Below, in pieces: positions 47,601 to 60,590 of a stretch of 64,000 bases of DNA. The position numbers were made by a program, and so were the translations under genes. Where the stretch lies: contig VDFB02252616.1 of the NCBI GenBank assembly GCA_007258455.2, forward strand, positions 118,704,552 to 118,768,551, given 5' to 3'. The DNA comes from Sequoia sempervirens (Eukaryota; Streptophyta; Pinopsida; Cupressales; Cupressaceae). Under the pieces are notes generated by a model that was not told the origin of the DNA, did no database searches, and saw only the letters and a list, made by a program, of their open reading frames with translations. The first letter of the stretch is position 1, and the number at the start of each line of letters is the position of its first letter.

Positions 47601-50000
47601 TAATTAAATGAACTCACATGGCACAAGATTTTGCATGGTCATAGAAAAATATATTTTTGTAAAAAATACACTTACCCTCCATATTGATGTTCTTATTTTA
47701 ATAAATAATAATTTAGATATATACAAAAAAAAAATGTTGTATAGTAAAAAATGTGTCTGAATTATAATAATTGAATTAAAAATTAATAATAAATAAAATA
47801 TGCAACAAAATATTATGGAAAAAATGCATGCCCTAGATATAATGATATATGTTTAAGAAAAATAATGAATTGATTTTATTTATAGCTCAAATCATGCAAT
47901 ATATGAAAATATTGTTTATTAAAAATACTATAAAGCATAAGAAATGAATTACTGAAAAATATTTGAATGAAGCAAATTATTTTTAAAAACTTCAAATAAA
48001 AATAAAACTAAAATAAAATAAAAATTGATTCTACACAAAATATCTCGAAAAACACTATTTTTACATTGTCTACAATTTTTTAACGATTTGCTTGTTGTAA
48101 GCAACAAAAGTGAACAAGTAGCTAAAAATGTTGATTTGGGTGTGCCACTTAGACCATAAAGTAGTAAGCACCTCTATATTTCCATCATTTGCTATTTAAA
48201 TAGACAACAAATTCAAAACTTTCCCCAACAAACACAAAGTTCACTCTAGTGAACATTTCATTGCCTCAATGAATTGCATGTTTGCATCTTTGGCAAAAGT
48301 GTTCACTTCCTTTTGCACTTTAATTTGTCTTTTGATGTTCCAAAGATCTAAGTTATTGGCTTCCTCTTCCTTCTTGATAGTTTTTTGAGCTTCTTGATAG
48401 CTTAGAATTATATACATATCATGTTAGAGTTGAATTAAATATTGTGGTTAAGTCATTCAAGTCTTGTAACTCAAGTATTCAAAATATTTGTGAGTGTTTT
48501 ATGTTTATATATATGCCTATTTTGTAGTAGAGGTGACAAATTATAAGAGTGAACTATATTTATTTTTAGGAGAGTGTTTTCAACCTCTTAAAAAAGTCTA
48601 AAGATTGACACTCAATTGTCATAATCAATTTAAAAATACAAAATGAGTGTCACATTTTGATGGACTTTTCACCCCAAAAATTGTCTACATTAATTTTTTT
48701 TATCTCCAATTTTAATGACTTCATATATATTTTACATTTTCTTACCATATATTATAAAATCAAGTCATTTAATTGTTTACATAGTCTACCTCCTATTGTT
48801 GACATTCTCCCCCAACAATTTAGGAAACACATTTCAAATTCCAAATATATTGAGTGCTCTAATTTTTCAATGTGAAGTTGCCATTATGGATCTTTAGACA
48901 AGACTCCACTAAAATGATGACAACCATACCAAATACCATTTGGATATTTCAAATGAAGAATAGTAAACTTAAAATATCTTTGAACTTTATGTGTAAACTA
49001 AAAGACTCCTAAGAATTCCAATTAAAACTTAAATCTGTGATGATATCCCTGATGCAATCAAATTCTTGGTGGGGCTCATCAACTTTAGGACCTTTTCCAT
49101 TGTCTATTTTATGTTGATGTTGATGACTTGACCGATATTGAATGAATGAAATTTGTTCTTGGTAAAAGTGATTCTGTAGACTAGATGAATGAACAGAGAC
49201 TGTCTTTTCATCCACATGTCAATCTAAATATTCTTTAAGATAACTAATTGATTATTTGGGGGTTAATATAAATTATAACCAGAAAAAAAGTTGTGAGAGC
49301 AAATGTTTCTATCTATCAATTCCTTGGTGTAAATTCTCGATGGGGCATATCATGCAAAAGTTGAAAGCCTTTATACTCAGTCTAGAAAGGGAACCCAAGT
49401 TAATTAATGTCTACACGTTGAGGTGGTGACTGGTTGAAGACTTTGCACTCTCTAGAATGCAGAGCCACCAACTCGAAGGGAGAATTTATGAGCAATGAAG
49501 CCTCTGTCATATCTAATAATGTACCAGCTAATTTAAGGGTTTGCCAGAATTTATTGCTTAAGTTGAAAGCATAGGTTTATTAGAACTAACAGTGTTATCA
49601 ATGTCAAGAGCCTGAATTAAGTACAAAATTAGGCCAGATATCTTAATTTGCTTAATATGTAAACAACCCAACTTTCGTTGCTGAGGGTCCCTCTTCACTG
49701 ACTATGATCCAGTGGGTAGATGGTATTTATGATGCCACACTTCAACTGGGTACAAAGCATGCGGCCGTTCAAACCATCACAGCTGTGAAAGAATGAGACA
49801 TATAGTTTGTGCAATAAATGATGTTATTTATATTATGAAGAAGTTAGGTTTCTTGAGAAGCATGTAGATAGTATGTGGTAGATTGAGGAAAAAGAAGAAT
49901 AATGAATACCTAAAAAATATTTCTTCAAACTCTTAGACACAAGAGAATAAGGGAATAGTAAGTACAAAGTACTGCCTCCTAACAGGACTTCTATTCTGAG
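47601..50000. other. Non-coding stretch
   Basis: AT-rich. On the minus strand 48420-48240 reads EAQKTIKKEEEANNLDLWNI and NTFAKDANMQFIEAMKCSLE in one frame, a possible coding remnant too short to name. 48450-50000 shows nothing that I can identify. Confidence 0.4.
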
Positions 50001-50332
50001 TGAAGCAAGACTCAACTTTACAATCAGGGCTTTTGGGTGCTAAGCCCAACAAATTAAGCATACAGCGTATAGGTGCTAAACTATTAGCCACAAATTTCAT
50101 GGTGGGAATCCTACTTAACATTGAAATACACAACCTGTACGTGAGGAGTAAAAAAATGGCAGCTTTTTTGAGAACCAACGCGGAGAAGCATGTCCTACCC
50201 ATTCTGGAACACTGCTCTGCAGAACAAGAATTGGGAAAACCCCCAGATGAGAAGGGATTCATTACATATGAACTCCACTCCTACATGTGTATTTTTGTAT
50301 ATATATGTGTGTGTATTGAGAGTAGAAAGAGA

Positions 50333-53300
50333 CTATGGACATTTGGGATTGCGGCCTGGGCCTCCGTAATAGAAGTAGTTTCCCCATTTGTTGTTCACCC
50401 CTCCCTGAATATCGTAGCAATCTGGATGATCGGCCAAAACTTGGAGATTAGTGAGGGGAATAAGACTGTTATCCCAGTCTACAACTTGGAGGTTTCTGAA
50501 GTAACTTGATCTGGAAAATCCTTCTGCTGCGAAATGACCACTGCCCATTTGTGTACTGGTGTGCACGCCTCCGGGTCTAGTGTTGACTATCTCTCCTCCC
50601 CACTGAATCATACTCGCGTGATCTGCCAAATGACTAAACAAAAATGCAGGCCAGTAGCCCACTAGCAGCCCTTCTCCGAATTCCAGCCACCAATTCCCAT
50701 GGTTTGGATCCTGATTGAAAACACAAACATGTTAGATTCAATTTTTCTTGATTTTACTACCCAGAGACTTCTATTTGAGTATTATGATAATGAGCTTCAT
50801 TGATTAACTGGCATTTCTGTGAATAGGTGAAATTGAAATTAGCAAATGGCTTTTAGGTCATTCAACTACAGACTTCTAGCCTGTTTAGACACACAGATTT
50901 CCAACTACCAATCCCCCTTGACTTGCTAGTGGTTTAGAACCTAAAACGTATTAGTTATGGTAGACGTTATGTTCCTCCACTTATAAGTTTGATTTTATAA
51001 TTAATTTTGTAAGTTTTATGACATGAATGTTTTATTAAACTGTTTCATCATCAACCGTTTCAGACCATTCTTCATGAAAGTCATGAGGATGAATGTTTTT
51101 TTATCACACTACAATTTTTTGGGTTACACTCTGCAATATTTTGAATCACACTCTACGATTTAAATAGGGCAATTAATGTCCTTTCCTTATCTGATGATGG
51201 ATGGCACTGATCACACGCTTATGAAAAAACCTCAAAACAGTTCATTCCCAAAAAAAGATGCAAAAACCAAACATTCTTTTTAAAGAAATCCATATGGTGT
51301 AAGATTTAAAATGACATACCTCAAAACAGTTAATTCCCAAAAAAAGATGCAAAAACCAAACATTCTTTTTAAAGAAACCCATATGGTGTAAGATTTAAAA
51401 TGACATTGATGTACTGAAATCCCACAAAAAAAAGTCAATATCATTTGAGAAGGTTTAAGGTTTTATGATGGGGTGCTAACCTTCCAAACGAGCAAACTGA
51501 TATCATATTGACCGCCATTAAAAGCAGAGGTTGGTGATATGGCAGCTCCAATGGCAATTCCGTTGTTAGTCTGCACAAATCCTGAACACAACAGGTTGTA
51601 GCATCCTGTAGCCTGGTATGCATCTGTCTGTAAAACCAGAAAATATTCAATTTAGTGCTGTGAAACTTTCATTTGGAATGCATTAAATTACTGTAAGTGC
51701 TAAATTGATGCACTGACCGTCCAGTAAGTGAAGAAGCGAGGATATGAATCTCCATATAGCTCCGGGCTAACCTGCCAAAGCAAGTATACATATAGATATT
51801 AATTCCATTCGGTAGAGAACATATTGCTTCAATCAATTGTTCAGCTTAGCTTTTATTTATACATACTTGCCAGCCAGCCTCGATTGTGTTGAGATCTTGC
51901 CCAAATGAACCAGATATAACCCACATCTGGGATAAGCTGAATTCATATGGCTTCTGTATATGAGGCGTCCATACATTCAGACTGGCCTTGGCTCCATAGT
52001 ACTGGTCTCCCATCACATATCCTACAGCATGCTGCAATACATATATCGTGTAATTAAGGTACTGCATAGACAAATTGGACGAATCCTATTTGAAAACTTA
52101 AAAACTAAGATCTTCAATGGATTGTTTTAGGCTGTGTTTGAGGGATCCTATGAGAAATAACAGATAACAATTAGCTAACCTCATGGCCACCAGAGTAGAC
52201 AGAATCCCGCCGTTTCGGATTCCAGGCAGCTGGATGGCGATTGGATTTACGTCCAAATCGTTTGACAGAGCCAACTCTCATTATATCTTGTTGGGTAGTC
52301 CTCCTGATGGGAACAGTCCCTTCTGGGCACTCTCCCATTTCGTGCCATAGCTGAAACTTCTTTAATGCACCTCCTCTTCTTTGTCCCTTGGGCCGCCTAA
52401 CAGGCGGTTCCTGCAAAATTAATGATTGAATACTTACACAGTTATTTTTAGAAGTATAGAAACACATTTATATGGAACAAGGACAATCAAACTAGTGAAA
52501 CTGGTAAGAAAATCCTCAAGACAATCAAAGGACATTTGTGGGTGGATGAATCTTGAATCGAAGGCAATCAATTCAAATTATCAAACAAGAAATGATTTTG
52601 CACATGAATTTGAAGTTAGCAAATGAAATCTAAATCAATGCAAGATCAAAGGAGTAAACTTTAGCCTAGTCCAGTATATTCAAACATGTAAGCACTTCAC
52701 AAGTAGTCGCAGACAAAACCTTGTTCATCGTGAAATCTTAAAATAAGACAGATTAAACATTTGAACACGCGTTGGTACAGGATTCAATATACACAGCCCA
52801 AAAAAAATTAGTGCCAGCGTTAAAATCATAAGAGTCAAATTAATTCAACATATACAAAAAGCAATTTTTAAACATAAGATAAGGTTTTCACAGTGCCCGT
52901 CAATCAGTAGAAAGTTTTTTTAAACATTACATAAAGCTTTTCACAGTCCCTGTCGATCAGTAGAAAGACTTTGAAACAATTGCCCAGAAGATTTTTTTAT
53001 CAACTATTGGGATCACATTCTCACTGTTGTCCCAGTAAGAATCATAAAACGCTAATACAAAAATTTAGCTTTGGATCACATTCTTAATTAATACAGTGTG
53101 TGCCACTGTAAGTTACAAATGTGAGAGTATGAACAGTGTGATAGATTTCTGCATCTTAAATAAACATAAACAATGGAAACCGTGTAATTGCATAATAACA
53201 GATCCTATAGACAGTTTAAAACTGACTGATATTAAAATTGGCCAAATCTCAAACTAAAATCCTTCTCATTCTAATCCATCACTGTGTAACTGCTTTTTAA

Positions 53301-53821
53301 TTGATTTGATCTACGTTGTAGAGAAAAAACATGAAATAAAATTGGGTTGCACAGCAAACCTGAGGGCTGAGTCCTTTCAATCGAGGATGATCGAATGCAG
53401 GCTGATGATGTGCAAGAACACAGTCGATAATATCTCCATCCGGGCTCTGCAGTCACAGTTTTTCCATCCTTGAGAAAACCAAATCCGAAACCAAAATCAC
53501 ACATTTACAACACATGAACAATAACAAACATCTTTTTTTTCAAAAACTTTTACTCAGTAACAAACATATCCAAATCCATGCCTGTATAGTTTTGACAGCA
53601 GGTTTGTTCAATCTCTTGAGATGTCTGCCTATTCTCTTCAATTTGATATCTGAGAATCCACCTGTAACATTATAATTAGGTAGGCTAGTCTCTTCAGCAG
53701 CCAAAGCAGGCGGGAGGATGCAAACAAGGCAGAGGAAAACAACACATAGCTTGGTCCAAAAGCATGGGACAAACCAATGGAATGTTGAACTTCTCCCCAT
53801 GATCTCTTTCTCTCCTATCAC
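50333..53821 (-). CDS. Neprosin-domain protein (glutamic peptidase-like), seven exons
   Basis: Exons on the minus strand: 53821-53582, 53446-53360, 52410-52180, 52031-51867, 51771-51718, 51627-51481, 50710-50333; every junction is phase 0 and the product is 433 residues, the usual size. Residues about 22-42 form a signal peptide (CVVFLCLVCILPPALAAEE), so the protein should enter the secretory pathway. An activation-peptide region (LKRLNKPAVKTIQ, DGDIIDCVLAHHQPAFDHP) precedes the neprosin domain (about 187-433: HAVGYV, NTIEAGWQV, LYGDSYPRFFTYWT, GCYNLLC, GNWWLEFG, IQWGGEIVN). Neprosins cleave after proline. Glu237 (IEAGWQ) and Glu348 (WGGE) match the spacing of the two catalytic glutamates known in Nepenthes neprosin, by inference. 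Intron 1 has a GC donor (ACAG|GCATGG); the others are GT-AG. A second Met at 53800 could also start. No disabling change seen. Confidence 0.93.
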
Positions 53822-54086
53822 TTCTAATTCTAATTCTTCTAATTCCTTCTCTTGTTGTTATTGTTGTTGAAAACCAAAGGCAATCCATATCTTTTGTCCT
53901 ATTGTTAGTCTTGGTCTAAGACTTGCTAACGGTTTCAAGGACCAACAACAAGAACGCTGCAAGATCTCCATGCGACCCCCCACACCCGGTCGGTCAGTCA
54001 TTCATGCCTTTCATCATTACAGGGCTCTTCCTCCCAATACCGGCAGCTGTCAGAGCCTCCCAGGCACGAGCGCAAACAACTCTATA

Positions 54087-54100
54087 GGTATATAAATACC
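54087..54100 (-). promoter_or_regulatory. Candidate TATA box of the neprosin-domain gene
   Basis: GGTATTTATATACC on the minus strand, about 270 bp before the start codon, leaving a 5' leader of plausible length that includes AGAATTAGAATTAGAAG near 53830. The site is nearly symmetric, so orientation is not decided by sequence alone. Confidence 0.4.
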
Positions 54101-55060
54101 CAGTTGCTTAAATATAATAATAATGCCGGTGGGCTTCCATTCCTTCAGTTCCCTTCAAACCAGCAATGGGGATCTTCTTTTACACTTCCCAAGATGATTT
54201 AATATATATGAGCGTGGCCCTCTTCTTTTCTTTTATGACGCTCTGCCAATGATGCTCCCCACTGCTTGCAGAATCCACTCAGTCTTATTTCCTTCTTTCT
54301 TTCTATCTCCCCCTTCAAGGCTGAAAAAGCAATACATAGCCACTCCCTTTCACTCTTTATAGACATTAATTTGAATGGGTGTCCCATTGGCCCACACTGC
54401 AGGGCGTGCACCGAAGGCTTCCTCCTTGTACCATAAATGTCCTACTGTCTAAATATAAATATTGAGTAAACCATAATGTTACCCACATTCACATTAATTC
54501 ATAACAACCATAATGTTACCCACATTCACATTAACTCATAACAACAAACAAATGTAAAAAGTTGGAAGCCCAAAGCAAAAGCAATTCAAACTACAAACCA
54601 GACAGAATGATTTCACCTGTTTTTCCCCTTTTTCTTGTTTCTTACATATTCATGGTCTCCACTCACCATCTTGGGAGATATCAAAAAGAACAATCTTTTA
54701 AAATGCGGCATCTTGGTTCCTTTTCTATACTTTTTTGGGGCCTATTGTTCCTTTCGCTTTTAGAATTTGTGCTTTAAGCATGGTTCTTTCTCACTCCACT
54801 CACGATTGCAAGCTGTTAAATTTGATGACCGTATGACTGTATTCATCCACTTATTTTTTTCGTAATATACAGTCAAAATTACAGACCCCTTCATCGTTAC
54901 AGTCTTTACGCCACTATTTGGATAATCGCAGATTTCTTTCCTCAAGAACAAGTCGACACATGTTAACTGATTTCTGCAATGCTGTTCTAACACGGGACTT
55001 TTGCTTTTGGAAAGATAGGAAATCTAGTTTCCATTCCACACATGGAAAGCAAACCAAAGG
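54101..55060. other. Upstream region with a 37-bp tandem duplication
   Basis: CATAATGTTACCCACATTCA with the next 17 bases is tandemly duplicated at about 54473-54546 with one change. A 71-codon frame (54562-54777) with hydrophobic segments has no support as a gene. Confidence 0.5.
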
Positions 55061-55450
55061 ATTGTAGTCTTTCTGAGTCAAAAGTATTATTTTTTTATTG
55101 GAGAATTTTAATATCATTCACGAGTTTGTTTCTGTTATTCGATATGATAATACGAAGTTAAATGAATATATTTTTAATTAAGAGTCAAGGATTAGGAAGT
55201 CTCCATTTTGCAAAAATCGCTTGAGGTGGAATTCCGCCTCATTCCTTATATCACATCTTTGGGAGTTTAACTTTAGCCTTTGTGAGTCGGAAGTATTATT
55301 TTTTAATGGACGGTTTTATGCTATTTGATAAGACCACGAGTCAAGAACACGAGTCTATACTGATACTTCTTTGATTAAGAGCCAAGGACTGATGGGTCCT
55401 CTATCATGTAAAAGTTGTTTGAGACTACCTCATTCCTTATATCATACCTT
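55060..55450. repeat. Diverged tandem duplication, about 220 bp
   Basis: CTGAGTCAAAAGTATTATTT ... GAGGTGGAATTCCGCCTCATTCCTTATATC-type phrases at 55070-55260 return in diverged form at 55285-55440 (TGAGTCGGAAGTATTATTTT ... CTACCTCATTCCTTATATCA). Confidence 0.55.
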
Positions 55451-55515
55451 TAGAAATTTTGAACCTTAATAGATAGTCAAAAAACATACCATCACCCTTA
55501 CCAATTTTACTATAT
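55450..55515 (-). repeat. Diverged SINE-like fragment
   Basis: On the minus strand AAATTGGTAAGGGTGATGGT then ATGTTTTTTGACTATC and AAGGTTCAAAATTTC parallel the tRNA-like segment at 57080-57160. Confidence 0.3.
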
Positions 55516-55819
55516 TAAAATACTAACCTTTAATTTTTACTTAAAGATTTTAAGTATCATCACTTATCACTCACTTATCACTTATTCCTCTAAGTACACA
55601 CAAGTTTAGTTCCTCTATGTCATATTAGGGATAGCTACTACACTGTCTCTCCTTGATGTACACAACTACCAACTGTAAGACTTGATTGCGTATGAGAATA
55701 TGTACCCTTATAAAAAATTCTTATAAGTTGCCGTTTACGGCAAACCAAATCAAGATACGTATGATGCCCACCACCAAAGTCACAGGTTCGAACCTTATTC
55801 TTATGCTATATTCATTAAA

Positions 55820-57070
55820 CTTTAACTGTATTATTTTATGGTTTAGTGTGATTTACTATGATTGTAATTCCAACACATGAAGCATCTTTGGTTTTGCGTG
55901 TAACTGCAACAATGACTCCATGTTATCACCATTAAATGCCACATGCTACTCACAAGACTCCATTTTTAAATGGGCAGTCAACAGACTTTAAATTAAAGTG
56001 ATTCACACAACATACAAGGAACATCTTTTACAATTGTCCTTTCAAGGGTGATTAGATAGAAGAAACATCTTTGTCACTGTCCCTCCAACTGTGATTAAAT
56101 TCTCAAATTGTCAACATGGTTGAAGATTAGAGCAGATTAGAGCAGGGTTTTCTCTGTTGAAAATCAGATCTTGACAGTTGAAGATTAAATGTGGTGTTCT
56201 CATTAGGTTTCCTTAAAGGCTGCCCTGCTGGCCCCTTGAGGCAAAGAAAGTCTTGAATATGAAGGGCCCCCATTTGGGATTACATTCATTTCTTTCCTTC
56301 TAGAGGTGGAAACATCATTCCATGTCGTCCTCCTTATCTCTAACTGTTAAATACACACGGCGTGTCTTTCCAATTCTCTTTCAGATTTTCACATTGAAAG
56401 TAGGAGGGAGGTAGTGGATTTAGAGTCAAAAGCATAAGTTGGTTTTTGCCATGAAGATCGAGTCTAATCATTACTAAGATGCTTATATGGTGGTATGATT
56501 CGTTTAGTGCTCTCAACTTTCCTTCGGATGCATATCCATACAGGAATTTCTATTGTTTAGTGTGGATTATATAACATATGAGCAATGTATCGCTTTCATT
56601 TGCCATGATTTTGCTTTTTCTTTAATTGTTCAAAGTTTTTGGGATTAGCATTGATTGTATTAAATTTGATGGTTGTATGGGTATCTTTTTTATTTTCTAT
56701 TATATAATTAAAATTTGAGGAAGATTGTATTATAAGAAAAGGAATATTTTTTGTGGGCCTTCAAAATTTTGAAAGAGTTATAATTATATATATTTAATAT
56801 ATGATATTTAAAAAAAAAAATGTTTTAGCATTTGAAAGGTAAGGAATATTTTTTGCGGACCGTCAAAAAATTGAAAGAATTATAGTTGTATATATCTAAT
56901 ATGTGATATTTTCTTTTAAAAATAATGATGTCTTAACATTTGAAATGCAACTTTTTGATGGAAACAACTAGTCTATTACATAGTATTGGCATCTACGTAC
57001 TTTTAAAGCAAACTGCAACACACATCTAGACTATAAGTTGTCCTTCAACTAAGCTACCACAAGTATGCGG
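55820..57070. other. Non-coding stretch
   Basis: No supportable gene. TGAAAGAATTATA..TGTATATATCTAATATGTGATATTT-like phrases near 56770 and 56870 are a direct duplication of about 100 bp (GGAATATTTTTTGTGGGCC and GGAATATTTTTTGCGGACC). Confidence 0.5.
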
Positions 57071-57165
57071 AAATAGCCATTTAAGGGGATTTGAACTTTG
57101 GTGAATGGCATAATCATAGAACATACCATCATCATCACCAATTGAGCTACAACTCTTTGGTCAAT
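57070..57165 (-). repeat. tRNA-derived SINE-like segment
   Basis: On the minus strand an A-box-like TAGCTCAATTGG (57149-57138) and a B-box-like AGTTCAAATCC (about 57098-57086) stand about 50 bp apart, as in RNA polymerase III promoters of tRNA-derived SINEs. The sequence does not fold into a clean tRNA, so it is not called a tRNA gene. No poly(A) tail or target duplication was identified. Confidence 0.4.
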
Positions 57166-57179
57166 TGTCAAATTTAGAC

Positions 57180-60100
57180 TTTGAGGTCCACCCTAGCTCA
57201 TGGGGCTACAAACAAGGAACCTCATTTCTTTTTTTTCTTTTTTTATCTTTTGCTCATTTGCTTATGAGATAATAAAGTTGTTGAATTTTGTTAGTGGATG
57301 GTTGGATAGAGGTTACCAATTTAGTAATTTGAATGATAATCTATTCTATAGGACCCTACAACAAAGCCAAACTCAAGAGCTTTTGTCAATCCTAATTTCA
57401 TATAATTAGTCAACTTCATTTTTTTTAAAGTGTTATTGGTATCTTTTAATATGTAATATAATATTTGAGATTGAATTGCATGGTTTTGTGTTAATCTATA
57501 TTGCCTCATATCTCATGAATAGTGGTTTATAGATAATCATCTTTTATGATATTAATGGTCTATTTGGCACTTACTGCCTCTAGGTGATGCTCGACGTTAT
57601 TATTTTCTAGTGATGAAGTAATGGTAATTTGCAATGATACTCACAAGGGTGAAGCATTGACACTTCTTTGAGGATGTCTCATTCTAGTACTATTCCCACT
57701 GAAGTGCACTTAAGTATGCAGTTTTCTCCACAAGCAAGCTCACTTAGCTTGCTACTCTATTTACAAAACTTTCAACAAGTATTGTGTAGTTATACACCAT
57801 TTATTATAGAGCTCACTTGCACTTTCACTTTTATCCAATTAGAATGGGTAATTGAATAAAAAAATTCATGCTTCATCCCTATAGGTGTCACCTAAATGCA
57901 ATGTTTACCAAGTGAACCATTCATTCTTATGATGGATAAATTATTTTTAACACTTGCTCATAAATATAGATTATAAATTTTTAATACTTATTTAAGAGAT
58001 TGATTCTTATGAACCACTATTCATAACATTTGTATAGGTAAATTAACTAAACTATACAATTCAATCATGAAAATTATATTGCCTATCTAATTTTAATTTG
58101 AATCCCAAAGCCATATTACTAATTTTAATGCACTGCCAAAATAAAATAAGAAATCATATTACTCAATTTGATGCACTACAAAAATATAATTGACTATTAT
58201 TTATAAGGATTATCGATAAGCTTCAATAAGACATGGACATGAAATCTCATATAATTAAGACTAATCGTATTTGTGATGTAGGATCATCTCAAGCCCATGA
58301 GTAATCTTGTATCAACCAAAAAATATTTTCTTTTAGTTGATTCATTTATATAGTTTTTTTTTTTTTGGTTTACCTTCATTTCAATGTGTCATAATGAGAT
58401 TTCTAGATATAATCATCATTAAACATGCATACTAGCAATCAAGAATCTTATATGTGTCGTTGCACATATAGATTATAATTTCTTGTGATTTCATCCAAAA
58501 TATCATCAAATCATTGCATGCATTTCCACATGTTTATCTCATGCTATTTGATCCTTTAACTCGATGGTGTGACAAATTGTCAAGTAAAATGGTTTACATA
58601 TAATCGTAGGAAAGACTTAAGGCCTTGTTCCAAAGGGTAATCACTCAAGAGAAATTATTGCGATCATGGTGGTTTGTTTTTGAAGTTTTACATTATATTT
58701 CCTATCCTAGCCAATGGGGAGTCTTCTACATCAAATAAATTATGTTAAGGGAGGTCTAATTTGATTGTGAAAACTCAATAAAGGATTGGAGAAGGATTTG
58801 AAGATCGAGGATTGTCCATTTGAGTATAACAAAGCCAAGAGAGTTAGTACTAGTTTGAGGAAGCTCTTTGTTGAGACCACACTCATGTGAAAGTGTAGGT
58901 TATGTATTGTAAGATAAGGTTGAGGTCTAACACATGTTGTAAGCCCATTGCAATAGGAATTTTTGCTATAATTATTATAAAATATTTAAATACTTAATAT
59001 TACTCATCTGTCCAAAATCTTGTGTTGATTTTAAGTATCAGTTTATATGTATTACATGATTTTGTGTTGAGGTTGTAGTTGTAACCTCCATGATTCATAT
59101 TGAGTGGTATTAGATAGAATATTATTGTTGGAGTGAGTGATAACCTACAATAAAATAATTTGTACATTAGTTCCACTATAGATGATCCATTCAATAGAGT
59201 AGTTCATAGAATCTTATGCATTAATTATAATGTAGGTGATCTATTTCAAGAAGTGGTTCATACAGGCCTTTTACACATGTCATGTTACAAGTGATCCATA
59301 AAGGAGGTGGCTCATAGGAGTGTGGAGATATATTCTATCATAATTTTTTTGGGTTGAAGATATCAAAATATTCTAAATTATCTTCCAACATTGGTAGTAT
59401 TGGGTAGAAAACATAAACATTAAGATTGTAGGTAAAAGCATTTATTTGAGGCAAACTACAAGAAATGAAGATCTAAATTAAGAAGTAACTTGGTTGGACT
59501 TGTCAACAAGATGAGGACTAGAGGTTTGTTTTATAAAGGTAGAGTTATAGTTGCTATATTAGATAGAATTTTAGAGATACTAGAGGAAAAAAAGGAAGTA
59601 GGACAGGGAGGAGTTGATGAAGTCATTGAGAGACATGGCCCTCTAGATTAATTTCTTGGGGAAGAAAATGAGATTTCTCATGGATTTTTCTCTAGATAGA
59701 ATAATGGATTGGAAATCCATATATGGTAAAAGTATCTAGTTAAAAGAGGCATTGAAAAGTAAAAATATTTGTGAAAGAAATAGTGGTACAATTTGTGCTA
59801 ACAAATATGCGACGACACAACCAATATTAGGTAAATAGGAGTGACTTTCCTAAGAATAATAGGTGATTGTTGTAAGGAACAATAAAATTGTGGTTAAACA
59901 ATAAACTATAAATAGTGCAAAGAGAGGTGTCATATGAATGAAGTGTGACTAATTAGGGAAGGGAAGATATTGGTTATTCAATGTTGATGTGAAAAAAATA
60001 GAAATGGTATGTAAGTAGATCAATTATATTCTTGATAATAATGGCCTTTAATAGGGTTTATATTTGAAGGCTCAAGGAACAATAAGAAAGAATTTGGTGG

Positions 60101-60405
60101 GCCTATTTGTGATTGAAAGAATAGGAAGTTATTTTCACTAAGGATCAAGAGAAAGAAGTTTTGAAGTGATATAGGATTGAGATCTCTAGACTAGTCTTAT
60201 AGAAGGATAAACCAAGTTAAAGGTAAAAATTTCCATGGAATATGTTCATGAATTGCTATAGACATAGGGAGGTAGTAGTTATAACTTCATAGTTTAAAAC
60301 ACATTGTGAGAATTTGACAAGAATTAAGCGATGAATCTAGGATTGTAGTAATTTTTAAAGTAGACAACTTACATGAATTATCATAGGGTGTCATCTTGAG
60401 TGAAT
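57180..60405. other. Long non-coding stretch
   Basis: AT-rich throughout; no gene, RNA or clear repeat. Around 59515-59650 the plus strand reads LDRILEILEEKKEVGQGG with stops around it, vaguely gag-like, not enough to call. Confidence 0.5.
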
Positions 60406-60408
60406 ATA

Positions 60409-60470
60409 TGGGTAGGTGCAGAAAGATGGGGGACCAAAAAGTGGCCACCCCACTTTTTGGCCCCATCAAA
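60409..60470 (+). repeat. Terminal-repeat-like end with internal hairpin
   Basis: GGGTAGGTGCAGAAAGATGG then GGGACCAAAAAGTGGCC, followed at once by the inverse CCACTTTTTGGCCCC, so the end can fold on itself. The outer part matches the minus strand of 19486-19525 and resembles the ends of the 5083 and 42963 elements. No partner end was found downstream. Confidence 0.5.
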
Positions 60471-60509
60471 GCCATACTGCTAGTGTATTATTGCTTAGGA
60501 GTGATTGAT

Positions 60510-60590
60510 TCTATAACACATTTGTGTTATTTCTCAATTAAGAAATAACGCGAGTGTGTTATAATGCACTCATGTTATTGCTAAGTACAG
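60510..60590. repeat. TTATAA/ACACA palindromic motif cluster
   Basis: CTATAACACATTTGTGTTAT, AATAACGCGAGTGTGTTATA and ATGCACTCATGTTATTG lie in tandem, about 100 bp inside the terminal-repeat-like end at 60409 and about 240 bp upstream of family C copy 2. Confidence 0.65.

Noticed and set aside
50000..50509. 169-codon plus-strand frame and a 109-codon minus-strand frame next to the neprosin gene
   Set aside because: The first runs antisense across the last neprosin exon, the second lies in its 3' flank; neither carries a recognisable motif.
54562..54777. 71-codon frame with hydrophobic segments, possible small membrane protein
   Set aside because: No homology recognised, no promoter or codon evidence; length within chance for AT-rich DNA.
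57070..57165. A tRNA gene
   Set aside because: A and B boxes are present but no cloverleaf can be formed by eye; SINE-like is the safer call.
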